Assembly: GCA_964404035.1 (NCBI GenBank) | Contig: CAYOIT010000002.1 | Coordinates: 14,460-78,459, forward strand | Reading direction: 5' to 3' | DNA: 64,000 nucleotides | From: CAMBRF01 sp964404035 | GTDB lineage: Bacteria; Verrucomicrobiota; Kiritimatiellia; CAIKKV01; CAITUY01 | Shown here: positions 27,426-36,903 of the stretch, piece by piece | How the letters are laid out: every line of letters starts with the position of its first letter | Position numbering within the stretch: the first letter of the stretch is position 1 | Made by a program: the position numbers and the translations under genes | Notes under the pieces: generated by a model | Told to the model about the DNA's origin: nothing | Databases searched by the model: none | Seen by the model: the letters and a program-made list of their open reading frames with translations, nothing else

Positions 27426-30400
27426 TCACTTCTTAACGGGAACGGCTTTGGCTTCCGCCTTGGCCTTCTTATCGGCTTCTGCCTTGGCCTTTTTCTCCGC
27501 CTCAGCGGCGGCCTTCTTCTCGGCCTCCGCCTTCTTCTTCTCAGCCTCAAGACGGACACGCTCAGCCTCCGCCGCTTCCGCCGTCACCCCCACATGCACC
27601 CACTTGATCTGGCCATCCACGATGTTCTCGGGGATCAGCATCAGTTCGTGTTGTCCGGCAGGCAGATCCAGTTCGGCCGCCAACTGCAGCACCACTTCCT
27701 CCTTGGCGGACTCAATGACAATCTGCCCATAGGCTCCTCCCCCGCGAATGACGACCTCCTGAGTGTCGGTCTTGACGGGAATCAGGCGGCCGATCTCCTT
27801 GCCGTCTAACCGGGCCACCAGGGCCATGGGCAGGCGCGGTTTCTTCGGCACAACCGCATAGTACACCTCCAACACCTGTTCCCACTGGGGCAGACTGCTG
27901 GGTTTCCCGTCGCTGTAACGGCACCTTCCTTCGAACGTGACCATGGTCTTGCCCGGCGCCTTCACGTCGAGGTAGTAGGCCATGCCGTGCCAGAACCGCA
28001 TATCACCGTTGAGCACGTTGGCGAGCTGCGCATAAACCAGATTCGTTCCTTCCATCATGTAGGGATGCCCCGCCTTGGGATCGAAGCTGGCGGGAAACGC
28101 CAGATAGCCGGGGGTCCAGGGTTTCTGCCACTTGGCCTCCTCTTTCGTCGGCGGCTTCGGTCCCTGGCCGAAATCGAGCACCAGCGGCCGCGCCCCCTTG
28201 GAGGTCTTCAGCCCTTTGGCGGTCAGCACCACACCCGCCGGCACGCCCTCCGGCGCGCCTCGCAGATGGAACTCGCGGGCCAGCCGGTCCCGTGTCCGGG
28301 CGACGCTTTCGCCCAGCGTATCGGCCGGCAAACCGGCCAAGGCGTTGGCGCCGGCCTCCAGCCCCGTCACCTCCGTCGCTTGAATCACCACGCTGCCGAC
28401 TCGCGGCCCCAACGTCCACGGCAACCCCTGAACGACCGCACGCCCAGGCCCCGGAAAGCTGCCGGAGACTTCCGGCCATAGGTAGCCTTCCGAAGCAAAT
28501 CGACTCACGATCGGATTACGATTCGTGCTGCCCGCCAGATCCAGAAGGATCAGCGGCTTCGCCGAACGCCAGCCGCTCGCGCCCGACCACCAGTCGACGA
28601 GGTTATTGTTGGCCGCGCGCTTGACCGAGCCGATCGCCCCGCCGCCAAGGACCACGGCATTGTCGCTGGTCTGCGTGGACGTGAGGGTGTACCAGAGCCA
28701 GAAGTTGGTTACCGCCGGTGCGATCCGGACCTCAACCGTCACGCCCCGCTTCGCCAGGACGGCCTTCACCTGTTCAGCCACCGGCGCCAGGGCCTCGGCC
28801 TGCTGGCCAAAAAGGGGCAGCACGACGGAGGCGCCGTTGGTGAGGATGCCGTCGATCGTCGCCACATCGCGAACGATGACCCGATCCATCCACAACCGCG
28901 CCATTTCCGCCGGTGCCGCAGGGGCCTTCACCGTGACCGGCAGCGAGGCCACGCGTCCGTTGAGCAGGCTCCGGACACTGAGTTTCCAGTCCCCCGCCGG
29001 CACATTGGCCGGCACAGTCACCTGCATCGAAAAGGCGCCGGCGCCATCGGTGCCGCGGTAAAACGCGCGGTCGACGGCCCCATCGGGGCGGATCCATTCG
29101 ACATGGAAAGGCAGCGCAGCCTTGAGCGCCTGGCCCTTTTCGTCGCGGAACCCGACCGAGAAGGCCAGCGTATCGCCGGCCGTCAGAGTCTGCGTGGCCT
29201 TGAGATCCGTTTCGCCCAGTTCCCGGGGCAGCCGCGCAAAAACGCGGACCGGCAGTTCCGTCAAGTCGCAGGTGAAGGCTTTGACCTTGCCCATCGCCGC
29301 CTCGGCGGTGCAATCGTAAAGGAAACCCTCCACCGGGCCGACCGGTTGCAGCGTCTCCTTGACCCGGTACCAATCGGCTTGAGAACTGATACTGGAGTCG
29401 TTGACGGCGATCGTGTAATGCGCATCCGGCCCTCCGTTGAGAGACATCAGGGTTAGCACCGTGTCGGCCGGGGCCGCCGGGCTGCGGAATTCAGCATGCC
29501 CCACATCACCCAGCGCCGCGGCAAAGGCGGGCGCCCAGTTTGTGTAGAGCGTCTGGAAATAGGTCGTTTCGTTCATCCCCGGCGGCGGCCGGACCGAACC
29601 GATATTATGGGGGCGCCCCTGCGGCACCATCGGCAACGTCACATCCACACGTGTGGAGCCCTCGAGCGGAATCAACGTCGAACCATCCGTCAGCACCTTG
29701 CCGCCACCTGCGGTAAAGGCCGCGAGGCGTGACATCACCTTCCACGGCAGCGGAACCGTCTGTCCGCCGATCATCAGGGCCTTGGTGTTGATCCCTTTCT
29801 CGACAATCTCCTCCTCCGTGATAAGTCTCGGCGTGTAGCCCAGGCGGGTCAGCAAGACCAGCGAGTTGTACATGGACTGGCCGTAGACCGTGGTGATCGG
29901 CTGACGCAGACACTGCGTCTTGGAATACAGGACCGCCACCCCGTGATCCCCCTGGCCCTGCAGCGCCAGGGTGGCAAACCGGTCCATGAACTCCCGCCCG
30001 GCCAGCAGTTCGTTGCCCGCCGGTTTCCCCTTGATGTTCTCCCAGTGTGTCTCGCCATTCATCCCGCCAAAAATATTGCTGAAGCCTTCCAGAGAGAAAC
30101 CGATGCCGGACCCATGGTGCGGCAGGATATGGGCGGCGACGCGCAGGAACTTGCCCGGCCAGTCCGCGCGGTGATGGGCAGAGGCCAGCGCATTGCTGAG
30201 CCAGACCGGCTTGTCCTCGCCGTTCGCATCCAGCAGCGCCGCCACCAGCAGCCACTGGAAGTAGTAATCGGGACCGCCGACCTGGTCATTCCAGGTGGAC
30301 TGATAGCGAAAGTCGAGTGGACGGTAGGCATCCGGCAGGTACTGGCCGTTCTGGACCGTGGAGTGATCGGTCTGGACGCTGGAGGTGAAGCGCAACCCGG

Positions 30401-31523
30401 GAACCGCCGACAGCACATTGCGCATGTAGGTCGCATAATTGCGTCCATAGATCCCCATCTGGAAGGCGTGGTAGGCGTCAATCCGCTGCTCCATGGCCAT
30501 CCGCTCCGCTTCCGGCATGGCCTTGAAATACTTGGACGCCTCAGCCAGCCAGTCCCGCGTGGGCATATCGATCACCGGCGCGTATTCCGGCCGGCCAATG
30601 CTCAGGAAATAGCGGATCATCTCAGCCGAGGTCACGTGGTCCAGGCCCGTGCGGCGCTTGAACTCGGCCCATTTCAATTCATCTTGCTGTTTGATGTCAG
30701 CGCGCAGGGCCACTTCCTCGTCGGGCTTCCAGCCCCAATAGATCAGGAGCATCTTGCGACCACCGTCATTAAAGCCGGTGGGATCCCAATCGATCCAGAA
30801 CCCGGCGTAATTCGGGTAACGCAGGTTGGAGAGAGCGTTGAGCACCTTGCGCTGGCTCATGCCGTCGAGTTCTTCCGGGTCGCAGATGACGGGAACGAAA
30901 CTGCTGGGCCGCGTGGTGGGATTCTCAAAATAGAGGGTTCCCGCCCGCGCCAAGGTGTCCAACCGCGCGTCACGCCCTCTCTCGGCGGTGGCAGGATCCA
31001 TCATCGCCGTCATTCCTGTCTCCATGAGGTTTGACGCCGTCTGGTCCCAGAATGACTTACGGAAGGCGTCCCGCGCCGCCACGTTGGTACCGAACGAACC
31101 GTCCTTTTGCCATCCAATGCCGGGCATCGTCTCGTCCTGCAGCGACGCCACCGAGCGCCGCTCCACGGCCGTCAGCGTGAAACGGTCGACGACGGTCATG
31201 CCGTTGACTTCCAGGGCATAGTCCCCCGGCGCCAGCCTGGCCGTATCCAGCAACAGTGTTCCCGGCTTGCCGGAATACAGCCGCATCCGACCAAGGGTGG
31301 GACTAACCGCCTCCAACACGACCGTCTCATTGGTGCTCTTCACGGCCAGGGGGACCAGTTCACCGACAAAATGCGCCGTACGGGAAAGCGGCATGATCAG
31401 CGAGGCGGGCGGTGTCGGCGGATTGGTGGCAACAGGGGCCGGGGTGGCAGGTTCGGCGATCGCGAGCCCTCCGATGGAGAGTTGGGCAACAAACGCCAAG
31501 GCGTGCAGACAACGTGATTTCAT
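27426..31523 (-). CDS. Giant secreted multidomain protein, putative glycoside hydrolase-like (paralogue 1)
   Basis: From the ATG at 31523 (AGGAG 6 bases upstream) the product is 1365 residues with a signal peptide ending GGLAIAEP. In order: a beta-sandwich (LSRTAHFVGELVPLAV...GDYALEVNG), a TIM-barrel-like segment (NPTTRPSSF; FWIDWDPTGF; DFRYQSTWNDQVGGPDYYFQ), a flavodoxin-like domain (GVAVLYSKTQ...LITEEEIVEKG...GGGKVLTDG) resembling the trimerisation domain of GH42 enzymes, macroglobulin-like beta domains, another alpha/beta region and a C-terminal beta-sandwich. The last ~50 residues are a Lys/Ala/Glu coiled coil (EAEKKKAEAEKKAAAEAEKK). The paralogue at 39825-43739 shares all but this tail. 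I recognise no named family; sugar hydrolysis is inferred from layout and neighbours. Confidence 0.7.
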   Translation of the reverse strand: MKSRCLHALAFVAQLSIGGLAIAEPATPAPVATNPPTPPASLIMPLSRTAHFVGELVPLAVKSTNETVVLEAVSPTLGRMRLYSGKPGTLLLDTARLAPGDYALEVNGMTVVDRFTLTAVERRSVASLQDETMPGIGWQKDGSFGTNVAARDAFRKSFWDQTASNLMETGMTAMMDPATAERGRDARLDTLARAGTLYFENPTTRPSSFVPVICDPEELDGMSQRKVLNALSNLRYPNYAGFWIDWDPTGFNDGGRKMLLIYWGWKPDEEVALRADIKQQDELKWAEFKRRTGLDHVTSAEMIRYFLSIGRPEYAPVIDMPTRDWLAEASKYFKAMPEAERMAMEQRIDAYHAFQMGIYGRNYATYMRNVLSAVPGLRFTSSVQTDHSTVQNGQYLPDAYRPLDFRYQSTWNDQVGGPDYYFQWLLVAALLDANGEDKPVWLSNALASAHHRADWPGKFLRVAAHILPHHGSGIGFSLEGFSNIFGGMNGETHWENIKGKPAGNELLAGREFMDRFATLALQGQGDHGVAVLYSKTQCLRQPITTVYGQSMYNSLVLLTRLGYTPRLITEEEIVEKGINTKALMIGGQTVPLPWKVMSRLAAFTAGGGKVLTDGSTLIPLEGSTRVDVTLPMVPQGRPHNIGSVRPPPGMNETTYFQTLYTNWAPAFAAALGDVGHAEFRSPAAPADTVLTLMSLNGGPDAHYTIAVNDSSISSQADWYRVKETLQPVGPVEGFLYDCTAEAAMGKVKAFTCDLTELPVRVFARLPRELGETDLKATQTLTAGDTLAFSVGFRDEKGQALKAALPFHVEWIRPDGAVDRAFYRGTDGAGAFSMQVTVPANVPAGDWKLSVRSLLNGRVASLPVTVKAPAAPAEMARLWMDRVIVRDVATIDGILTNGASVVLPLFGQQAEALAPVAEQVKAVLAKRGVTVEVRIAPAVTNFWLWYTLTSTQTSDNAVVLGGGAIGSVKRAANNNLVDWWSGASGWRSAKPLILLDLAGSTNRNPIVSRFASEGYLWPEVSGSFPGPGRAVVQGLPWTLGPRVGSVVIQATEVTGLEAGANALAGLPADTLGESVARTRDRLAREFHLRGAPEGVPAGVVLTAKGLKTSKGARPLVLDFGQGPKPPTKEEAKWQKPWTPGYLAFPASFDPKAGHPYMMEGTNLVYAQLANVLNGDMRFWHGMAYYLDVKAPGKTMVTFEGRCRYSDGKPSSLPQWEQVLEVYYAVVPKKPRLPMALVARLDGKEIGRLIPVKTDTQEVVIRGGGAYGQIVIESAKEEVVLQLAAELDLPAGQHELMLIPENIVDGQIKWVHVGVTAEAAEAERVRLEAEKKKAEAEKKAAAEAEKKAKAEADKKAKAEAKAVPVKK

Positions 31524-31642
31524 GAAAATCTCCTGTTCTCTCACAAGGGAGGGACAACTCGACTATCGACGCCAATATACCTAACAGCCGTATTGATGTA
31601 TATCGTTAAAACGAGGATCTGCGTCTTGCGGCGAAGCCGCCT

Positions 31643-31720
31643 TGGAGTGCGGCAGTTCGTGACTGCCGCCTTTGCCCCGGTTGGCGTACCGCAAGGCGGC
31701 AGTTGGACTGCCGCACTCCA
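31643..31720. repeat. REP-like palindrome, family R1 (full copy)
   Basis: GGAGTGCGGCAGTTCGTGAC starts the left arm and AGTTGGACTGCCGCACTCCA ends the right arm, with GGTTGGCGTACCGCAAGG in the loop. It lies in the 243-base gap between the FAD oxidoreductase (minus strand, stop at 31767) and the giant gene. Confidence 0.8.
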
Positions 31721-31766
31721 TGGATGGCGCTGGCGCGCCATCGAAGACGCGGCCACGTGAACGGAG

Positions 31767-33179
31767 TTACCCTCCCGCGAGATACTGCTGGAGTTCGGGC
31801 GGCGTGGGCCAATCGACCTGGGCATGCTGCTCGCGCAGCATCGACCGAAGCCGTTCGGGAGCGACTTCGGACATAGGGAGATCCTTCTCGCAGGCCAGAA
31901 ACGCCGCAGTTCCCGCCGCCTGACCGAGTTGCATCATCGTCCGCGACAAACGGCAGCTTGAGGCCGCCAGGGAACTGAAACCGGCCCCGCGACAGGCGAC
32001 CAGCAGATTCCGGTACCCCTTGGGGATGAGGCAACCGAACGGTACGCCGTACGGTTCGGTCAGTTCCCCGCACCCTCCGCCTGCGCCATGCCGGTCCAGC
32101 GCGTGATCGGCAACGGCAATGAGGTCGTCCTGCCGTTGTCCGCTGAAGCCGGCCTTCAGTTGCTGCTCGGCGAGCACGACCTCCCCCACGACGCGCCGCG
32201 TCTCCCGCACGCCCAGCGCCGGAGAGATCCATTTCAGCCGGAACCCGCGAAACTCCTCATAGCGCGTCTGCAGATCGGCCCAGTGCGCCAGCACGCGACG
32301 CCGGCATTCCTCGTACGCCGCCGCCGGTCCCAGTTGCATGAACTCTTCCCCCTCCATGCTGGGCAGCATATTCAGGTTCAGATCGCCATTGGGGTAGTGA
32401 TAGATCCCCGTCACCGGGAAATCCTTCCGCCACCAGCACGCCACGGCCGGTGTTTCGATCGCCGGCGTGGGAACGGGGGTGGTACGATACAGGAGCGTCA
32501 CGCCGTTCACGCGGGCGTTGGGGTGTTCCGGGGCGCTGGGTTCACCGAAGCGGTCCCGTGATTCCTGGCCGGTCATCGTCTCGCAGCCGGCCGCCACACA
32601 CACCAGGGCATCCGCCGTGCCATCGACCACCACGCGTGCCTGAACCGTCGCGCCATTGCCCAACACAACGCTTTCAACCCGCCCATGGGCGGTACGGACC
32701 TCCGCCAACGCCGTATTCAGCAGAATTCGGCAGTGCCCGGTTTCAATGAGCATCAGCTTCATGACGGCATCCATCGCCTCAGGCTCAAATACGACGCCAT
32801 GCCAATACTGGCGACAGAACGCTTCGGCCTGCGCCATCCCCTTCGAACCGTAACGCCGCAGCGAATCGACATAATGGAGGGAGGGATCGATCAAAGCCTC
32901 CCCACCTGGAATGAACCCGCGCGCCGGCCAGCAGATATGCCGGCCGAAGGAGTAAATGCCGACCGCCTGCGGAATCTGGAGCAGCCGACGGTAGAGGTCA
33001 AAGGGAATCCCCGTGCCCCCCACCCCGGGTTCCCAGCAGTTGACGCCACCCCGCACGGAATTGCCGCCAAGCTGATCGCTCTTCTCGACCAGCACAACCT
33101 CGAGGCCCAGACGGGCCGCCGCCAAAGCAGCCGCGAACCCGCCGCTGCCACCACCAACAACACACACATCAACTTGCAT
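31767..33179 (-). CDS. FAD-dependent oxidoreductase
   Basis: A 470-residue protein beginning MQVDVCVVGGGSGGFAAAL, the dinucleotide-binding GxGxxG region, followed by EKSDQLGGNSVRGGVNCWEPG, typical of the FAD_oxidored family (PF12831). A second FAD-contacting block near the end reads LLVACRGAGFSSLAASSCR. Members oxidise or dehydrogenate various substrates and are often found in carbohydrate or xenobiotic catabolic loci of Planctomycetes and Lentisphaerae; the substrate here is unknown. GAGGA lies 6 bases before the ATG. No signal peptide is evident. Confidence 0.85.
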   Translation of the reverse strand: MQVDVCVVGGGSGGFAAALAAARLGLEVVLVEKSDQLGGNSVRGGVNCWEPGVGGTGIPFDLYRRLLQIPQAVGIYSFGRHICWPARGFIPGGEALIDPSLHYVDSLRRYGSKGMAQAEAFCRQYWHGVVFEPEAMDAVMKLMLIETGHCRILLNTALAEVRTAHGRVESVVLGNGATVQARVVVDGTADALVCVAAGCETMTGQESRDRFGEPSAPEHPNARVNGVTLLYRTTPVPTPAIETPAVACWWRKDFPVTGIYHYPNGDLNLNMLPSMEGEEFMQLGPAAAYEECRRRVLAHWADLQTRYEEFRGFRLKWISPALGVRETRRVVGEVVLAEQQLKAGFSGQRQDDLIAVADHALDRHGAGGGCGELTEPYGVPFGCLIPKGYRNLLVACRGAGFSSLAASSCRLSRTMMQLGQAAGTAAFLACEKDLPMSEVAPERLRSMLREQHAQVDWPTPPELQQYLAGG

Positions 33180-33197
33180 ATTGGATCCTCAATTACC

Positions 33198-33277
33198 AAC
33201 TACGAAACACGCGGAATTCGCGAAAGCCATTGATCATCTGTCTTGGTTTTTTCGCGTCTTTCGCGTGTTTCGTAGTT
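33198..33277. repeat. Perfect 16-bp inverted repeat between two genes
   Basis: AACTACGAAACACGCG (33198-33213) and CGCGTGTTTCGTAGTT (33262-33277) are exact complements. The interior also pairs partly (TTCGCGAAAG with CTTTCGCG). The element fills most of the 123 bases between the esterase stop and the FAD oxidoreductase start, and could act as a terminator or be a dispersed palindrome. Confidence 0.8.
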
Positions 33278-33302
33278 CAGATTCTTGTCCGGGATTGAAG
33301 AT

Positions 33303-35249
33303 CTATCCTTTCGGCTGGGTCGTCCACGGCCAATCATCGGTCTTGAACGGCGAGGCAGGCAACCCGGCGCCATTACACAGATTGCAGGCGGGATTATCCG
33401 CCCACGCATACCGGACCGCCGCGGGATTCGCCACGTGGGGATGCCGCACCATGACGGTATTCCCCTCGATCCGTGCCCAGGCCCAATGGAAGACACGATC
33501 CGCACCGGCAACGGTAAAGCCTCGCACGGCACCACCGTCATGGGTCACCAGTCCGCCATCGACCCGATCAAAACTCACGCGCATCACCCCGTCTCTTGGC
33601 TCCCACGACTTGAGGACGGGACCCGATCCCGCCAGCCGCTGCCCGTAGACGCTGACCAGCGCCGAGTAGGCCAGGCGTCGGCCGACATCCTGTTTGTTGG
33701 TGGGATGAATATCCGCGCCATCACCGATATCGATCGTGACCGCCATGCCCGTGTTCGGCTCGCGCAGCGTCAGGCGTTGGGCTTCGCGCAGTTCCGCCCA
33801 GGCGCTCTCGCCGGGCTTCGGCTGTTCCGGCATGTAGTTCGCCAACTGCACAAAATGGAAAGCGAAATCGCCCGCCGGTGCAGGCATCCCCCAGGCCCGA
33901 CGCCAATCCCGGATCATCGCGGGGAACAGCGTGCCATACTGGTGCGCACGTCCCGCATTGGACTCGCCCTGATACCAGATCGCGCCGCGTATGGGATAGG
34001 GCAGCAAGGGGGCAATCATCCCGTTGAACAGGCTCGCGGGAGTGTTGGGATTGCCGTTCCCCAGCGGTGCGGGCGGCGGCTGCGGGTTGATCTTGCCGAA
34101 GTTCGCCTCGACACGGTACTGCCAGTCACCTGCCAGCGGAATGGCCTCGCTGTCCTTGCTCCCGGCAGGACCCAGGCGCATCTGACCGGCATTGCCGATG
34201 AAGCCGCCCGCATACAGGTGGCTGAAGATCCGCACCGCCACCACATTGCGCCCGGCTTTCACCAGCCGGCCGGGCACGGTATAGCTGCGCGGCGTACACC
34301 AGGAGTCGCTCCGCTGCTCCAGGGTAATGCTGCCGACCTGCTCGTTGTTGAACCACGTGATGTCCGACTTGTCGCAGGCGCCCAGGCAGAGTTGCAGATC
34401 CTTGCCGGCCCAGGCAGACGGAACTTCCACCTCGCGCCGGAACCAGAGAATGCCGCTGAAATCCAGCCCTTTGCTCTGCCAGGCGCCGGGCACCTCCATT
34501 GTCCCCCACCCTTCCGCCGCGGGCTGCGGTGCGGCCCAGCCGCGTGCCCAACCTGTGTCGCCCGAGTCCTTCATCAGCATCTTTTCCCAGGCCGCATAAC
34601 GCGCCTCATGCTCCTGTCGTGCCGCCAGATCGTTCATAAGCTGATCCGCCTCCGTCACGAGACCGCGCAACGCCGGTTCGGCCATCAACCCCTCGCGACT
34701 CGTCCACGCTTCGGCCAGAGTCCCGCCCCAGGAGGTATTGATGATTCCCACAGGAATTCCGCCCAGGCGCTGTTGCAGTTCACGGCCGAAGAAATACCCC
34801 ACCGCGGAAAAACTGCCCACCGTGCCAGGGCTGCACACCGCCCACTTCCCCTCCGTGTCGGTCTGGGGCTCGACGATCGCCTTTTTCGGCACCGTGAACA
34901 TCCGCAGGTTCGGGTGTTGCGCCGAGGCGCTCTCCGCAGCACTGTCCAGGCTCATGGCCACACACCATTCCATGTTCGACTGGCCGGACGCGATCCAGAC
35001 CTCGCCCACCATCACGTTACCGACCGTCTCGCGATCTTTCGCACCTTGAACGGTCAGGCTGTGCGGGCCGCCCGCCGGCAGCGGCGAAAAGGAGACACGG
35101 AACGCCCCGGACGCCTCCGCCTTGGTCTTCTGCGTCTGGCCGGCGAGCGAAACCGTGATCGCCTCACCCGGTTCCGCCCAGCCCCACACGGGAAGGGGAA
35201 TATCGCGCTGCAACACCATGTTTTCGGAAAACAGACTGTTCAATTTCAT
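33303..35249 (-). CDS. Sialate O-acetylesterase-like SGNH hydrolase
   Basis: A 648-residue protein with the SASA family motifs: WIASGQSNMEW (nucleophile S91), IRGAIWYQGESNAGR in the middle, and DGADIHPTNKQDVGRRLA supplying the Asp-x-x-His pair. A galactose-binding-like beta-sandwich is inserted between the two parts of the catalytic domain (WFRREVEVPSAWAGKDLQLCLGACDKSDITWFN), as in other members. The family removes acetyl groups from sialic acid or from plant and algal polysaccharides. AAGGA precedes the ATG by 9 bases. No signal peptide is predicted at the annotated start, which is unusual because many relatives are exported. Confidence 0.88.
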   Translation of the reverse strand: MKLNSLFSENMVLQRDIPLPVWGWAEPGEAITVSLAGQTQKTKAEASGAFRVSFSPLPAGGPHSLTVQGAKDRETVGNVMVGEVWIASGQSNMEWCVAMSLDSAAESASAQHPNLRMFTVPKKAIVEPQTDTEGKWAVCSPGTVGSFSAVGYFFGRELQQRLGGIPVGIINTSWGGTLAEAWTSREGLMAEPALRGLVTEADQLMNDLAARQEHEARYAAWEKMLMKDSGDTGWARGWAAPQPAAEGWGTMEVPGAWQSKGLDFSGILWFRREVEVPSAWAGKDLQLCLGACDKSDITWFNNEQVGSITLEQRSDSWCTPRSYTVPGRLVKAGRNVVAVRIFSHLYAGGFIGNAGQMRLGPAGSKDSEAIPLAGDWQYRVEANFGKINPQPPPAPLGNGNPNTPASLFNGMIAPLLPYPIRGAIWYQGESNAGRAHQYGTLFPAMIRDWRRAWGMPAPAGDFAFHFVQLANYMPEQPKPGESAWAELREAQRLTLREPNTGMAVTIDIGDGADIHPTNKQDVGRRLAYSALVSVYGQRLAGSGPVLKSWEPRDGVMRVSFDRVDGGLVTHDGGAVRGFTVAGADRVFHWAWARIEGNTVMVRHPHVANPAAVRYAWADNPACNLCNGAGLPASPFKTDDWPWTTQPKG

Positions 35250-35360
35250 TTATGAGGGTCCTTCTGTGATCAGGTAAATAAGCGGCAAAGCATGCCACGG
35301 GAAAGTTAGCGATGCAATCCTTCGAAAAGATCAACCCGATGGTGCGCCAGCACCATCCTT

Positions 35361-35440
35361 TGGAGTGCGGCAGTTCGTGACTGCCGCCTTTGCCTGGGTT
35401 GGCGATACGTAAGGCGGCAGCCACGAACTGCCGCACTCCA
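35361..35440. repeat. REP-like palindrome, family R1 (full copy)
   Basis: TGGAGTGCGGCAGTTCGTGA begins the left arm and CCACGAACTGCCGCACTCCA ends the right arm; it is closely similar to the 31643 copy. It occupies the gap between the esterase start and the first sulfatase's stop. Confidence 0.8.
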
Positions 35441-35486
35441 AGGCGGCTTCGCCGCAGGAAGTGAAAGCGCCACCCTGCGGCGTGGA

Positions 35487-36884
35487 TTATCCTTTGTAGT
35501 CGGGATTGGGTTGCGGGAACCTGGCGCCCACGCCCTCGCGCCAGCTTGCGAGGCGGGCGTGCAGGTCGCGGGTGAGCTCCGGGTGCAGGCCGACCACGTT
35601 ACGGGTTTCGCTCAGGTCTTCGCGCAGATTGTAGAGTTCAAGACGCCCGTCCTCAAAGAACTCGATGAGCTTCCAGTCGCCCAGCCTCACGGACGAACCC
35701 GGAGTTCCACCCTGGTTGCCATAGTGCGGGTAATGCCAGAAGAGCGGGCCCCGGTCGATGTCACGCTCCCCCTGCAGCACCCGCAGAAAACTCACGCCAT
35801 CCACATGCTGTCGCGGCCGCAAAGGCAATCCCGCCGCCTCCAACAGCGTGGGGTACAAGTCGGGACTGGTGAGGGGCGTGCAACACCTCGTGCCGGGCTG
35901 GACCCGGCCCGGCCAGCGGACCAGGTACGGCTCGCGCGTGCCGCCCTCATACATCCAGCCTTTACCCTCGTGCAACGGCAGGTTGCAGGTGGGCGACCCT
36001 TCCGCCGTGGAGACCCCGCCATTGTCGGAGGTAAAGATCACCAGGGTGTTCTCCGCCTGGCCGGAATCCTCCAGGGCTTGCAGCACACGGCCGATATTCG
36101 CGTCCAGATTCTCCACCATCGCCGCGTAGACCGGATCCGACTGCAACAGGCGACGGATCACTCGCTCGTGCTGTTTCTTCTCCATGGGGAACGGCTCGCC
36201 TTCCTCCAGGGCCTTGACTTTATCCAGGCCAAGCGCCCGGGCCTTGGCCTTGTACTTGGCCACCAGTTCCTTCGGGGCTTGGATCGGCGTGTGCACGGCG
36301 TAATGAGACAGATGGAGGAAGAAGGGACGCTCAGCCTTCTGCCGGATCAGCTGTACCGCCTCATCGGTGAGATGATCAGTCAAATACTTGCCAGGCTCGG
36401 CATCCGCCAGCGTCGGCATGCCCCAGGGGCTGAAGTACCCCTTGATCGGCATGCCCCACTCGCACCCTCCGACATTTACATCGAAACCGTGGTCCGTGGG
36501 ATAGTGCCCCGGTCCGCCCAGATGCCACTTGCCGACATGCCACGTCCGGTAGCCGCCCTCACGCAGGGCCGCGGCCACGGTGGTTTCGGTGCTGGGCAGG
36601 CCTTTGAGATACGGGGCTTCAATCAACTGTCCCTTTAACGGGTGCCAGCATCCCCCCCAGTCAATCCAATCGGTGGTCCCCACCGTGGCGGGGTACTTGC
36701 CGGTCAGCAGACTGGCCCGCGTGGGTGAACAGACGGGACAGGCCGCATACGCATCGGTGAACAGCATGCCCTGCGCGGCCAAGCCGTCGAGGTTCGGCGT
36801 CTCGTAGAAGGTGCTGCCGGTACAGCCGAGATCACGCCAGCCCATGTCGTCGATCAGGATGAAGAGAATATTGGGTTGTTTCAT
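35487..36884 (-). CDS. Formylglycine-type sulfatase
   Basis: A 465-residue type I sulfatase. The metal-binding N-terminal motif is IDDMGWRDLGC (D12, D13), and the activation motif CSPTRASLLTGKYP holds C52, which must be converted to formylglycine by a maturase. HVGKWHLGG supplies the conserved Lys/His, and IFTSDNGG the Asp-Asn metal ligands. No signal peptide is evident. Relatives remove sulfate from carrageenan, fucoidan, ulvan or host glycosaminoglycans. It is the last gene of a tight minus-strand run with two more sulfatases and the giant paralogue 2. The maturase gene is not in this window. Confidence 0.92.
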   Translation of the reverse strand: MKQPNILFILIDDMGWRDLGCTGSTFYETPNLDGLAAQGMLFTDAYAACPVCSPTRASLLTGKYPATVGTTDWIDWGGCWHPLKGQLIEAPYLKGLPSTETTVAAALREGGYRTWHVGKWHLGGPGHYPTDHGFDVNVGGCEWGMPIKGYFSPWGMPTLADAEPGKYLTDHLTDEAVQLIRQKAERPFFLHLSHYAVHTPIQAPKELVAKYKAKARALGLDKVKALEEGEPFPMEKKQHERVIRRLLQSDPVYAAMVENLDANIGRVLQALEDSGQAENTLVIFTSDNGGVSTAEGSPTCNLPLHEGKGWMYEGGTREPYLVRWPGRVQPGTRCCTPLTSPDLYPTLLEAAGLPLRPRQHVDGVSFLRVLQGERDIDRGPLFWHYPHYGNQGGTPGSSVRLGDWKLIEFFEDGRLELYNLREDLSETRNVVGLHPELTRDLHARLASWREGVGARFPQPNPDYKG

Positions 36885-36903
36885 GGTGGTCCGTACTCCT
36901 CTT

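Noticed and set aside
27188..27559. An Arg-rich frame (MSVLRLRRRRRRPRRR...) on the minus strand
   Set aside because: It is the shifted reading of the Lys/Ala coiled-coil tail of the giant paralogue, continuing into non-coding DNA.
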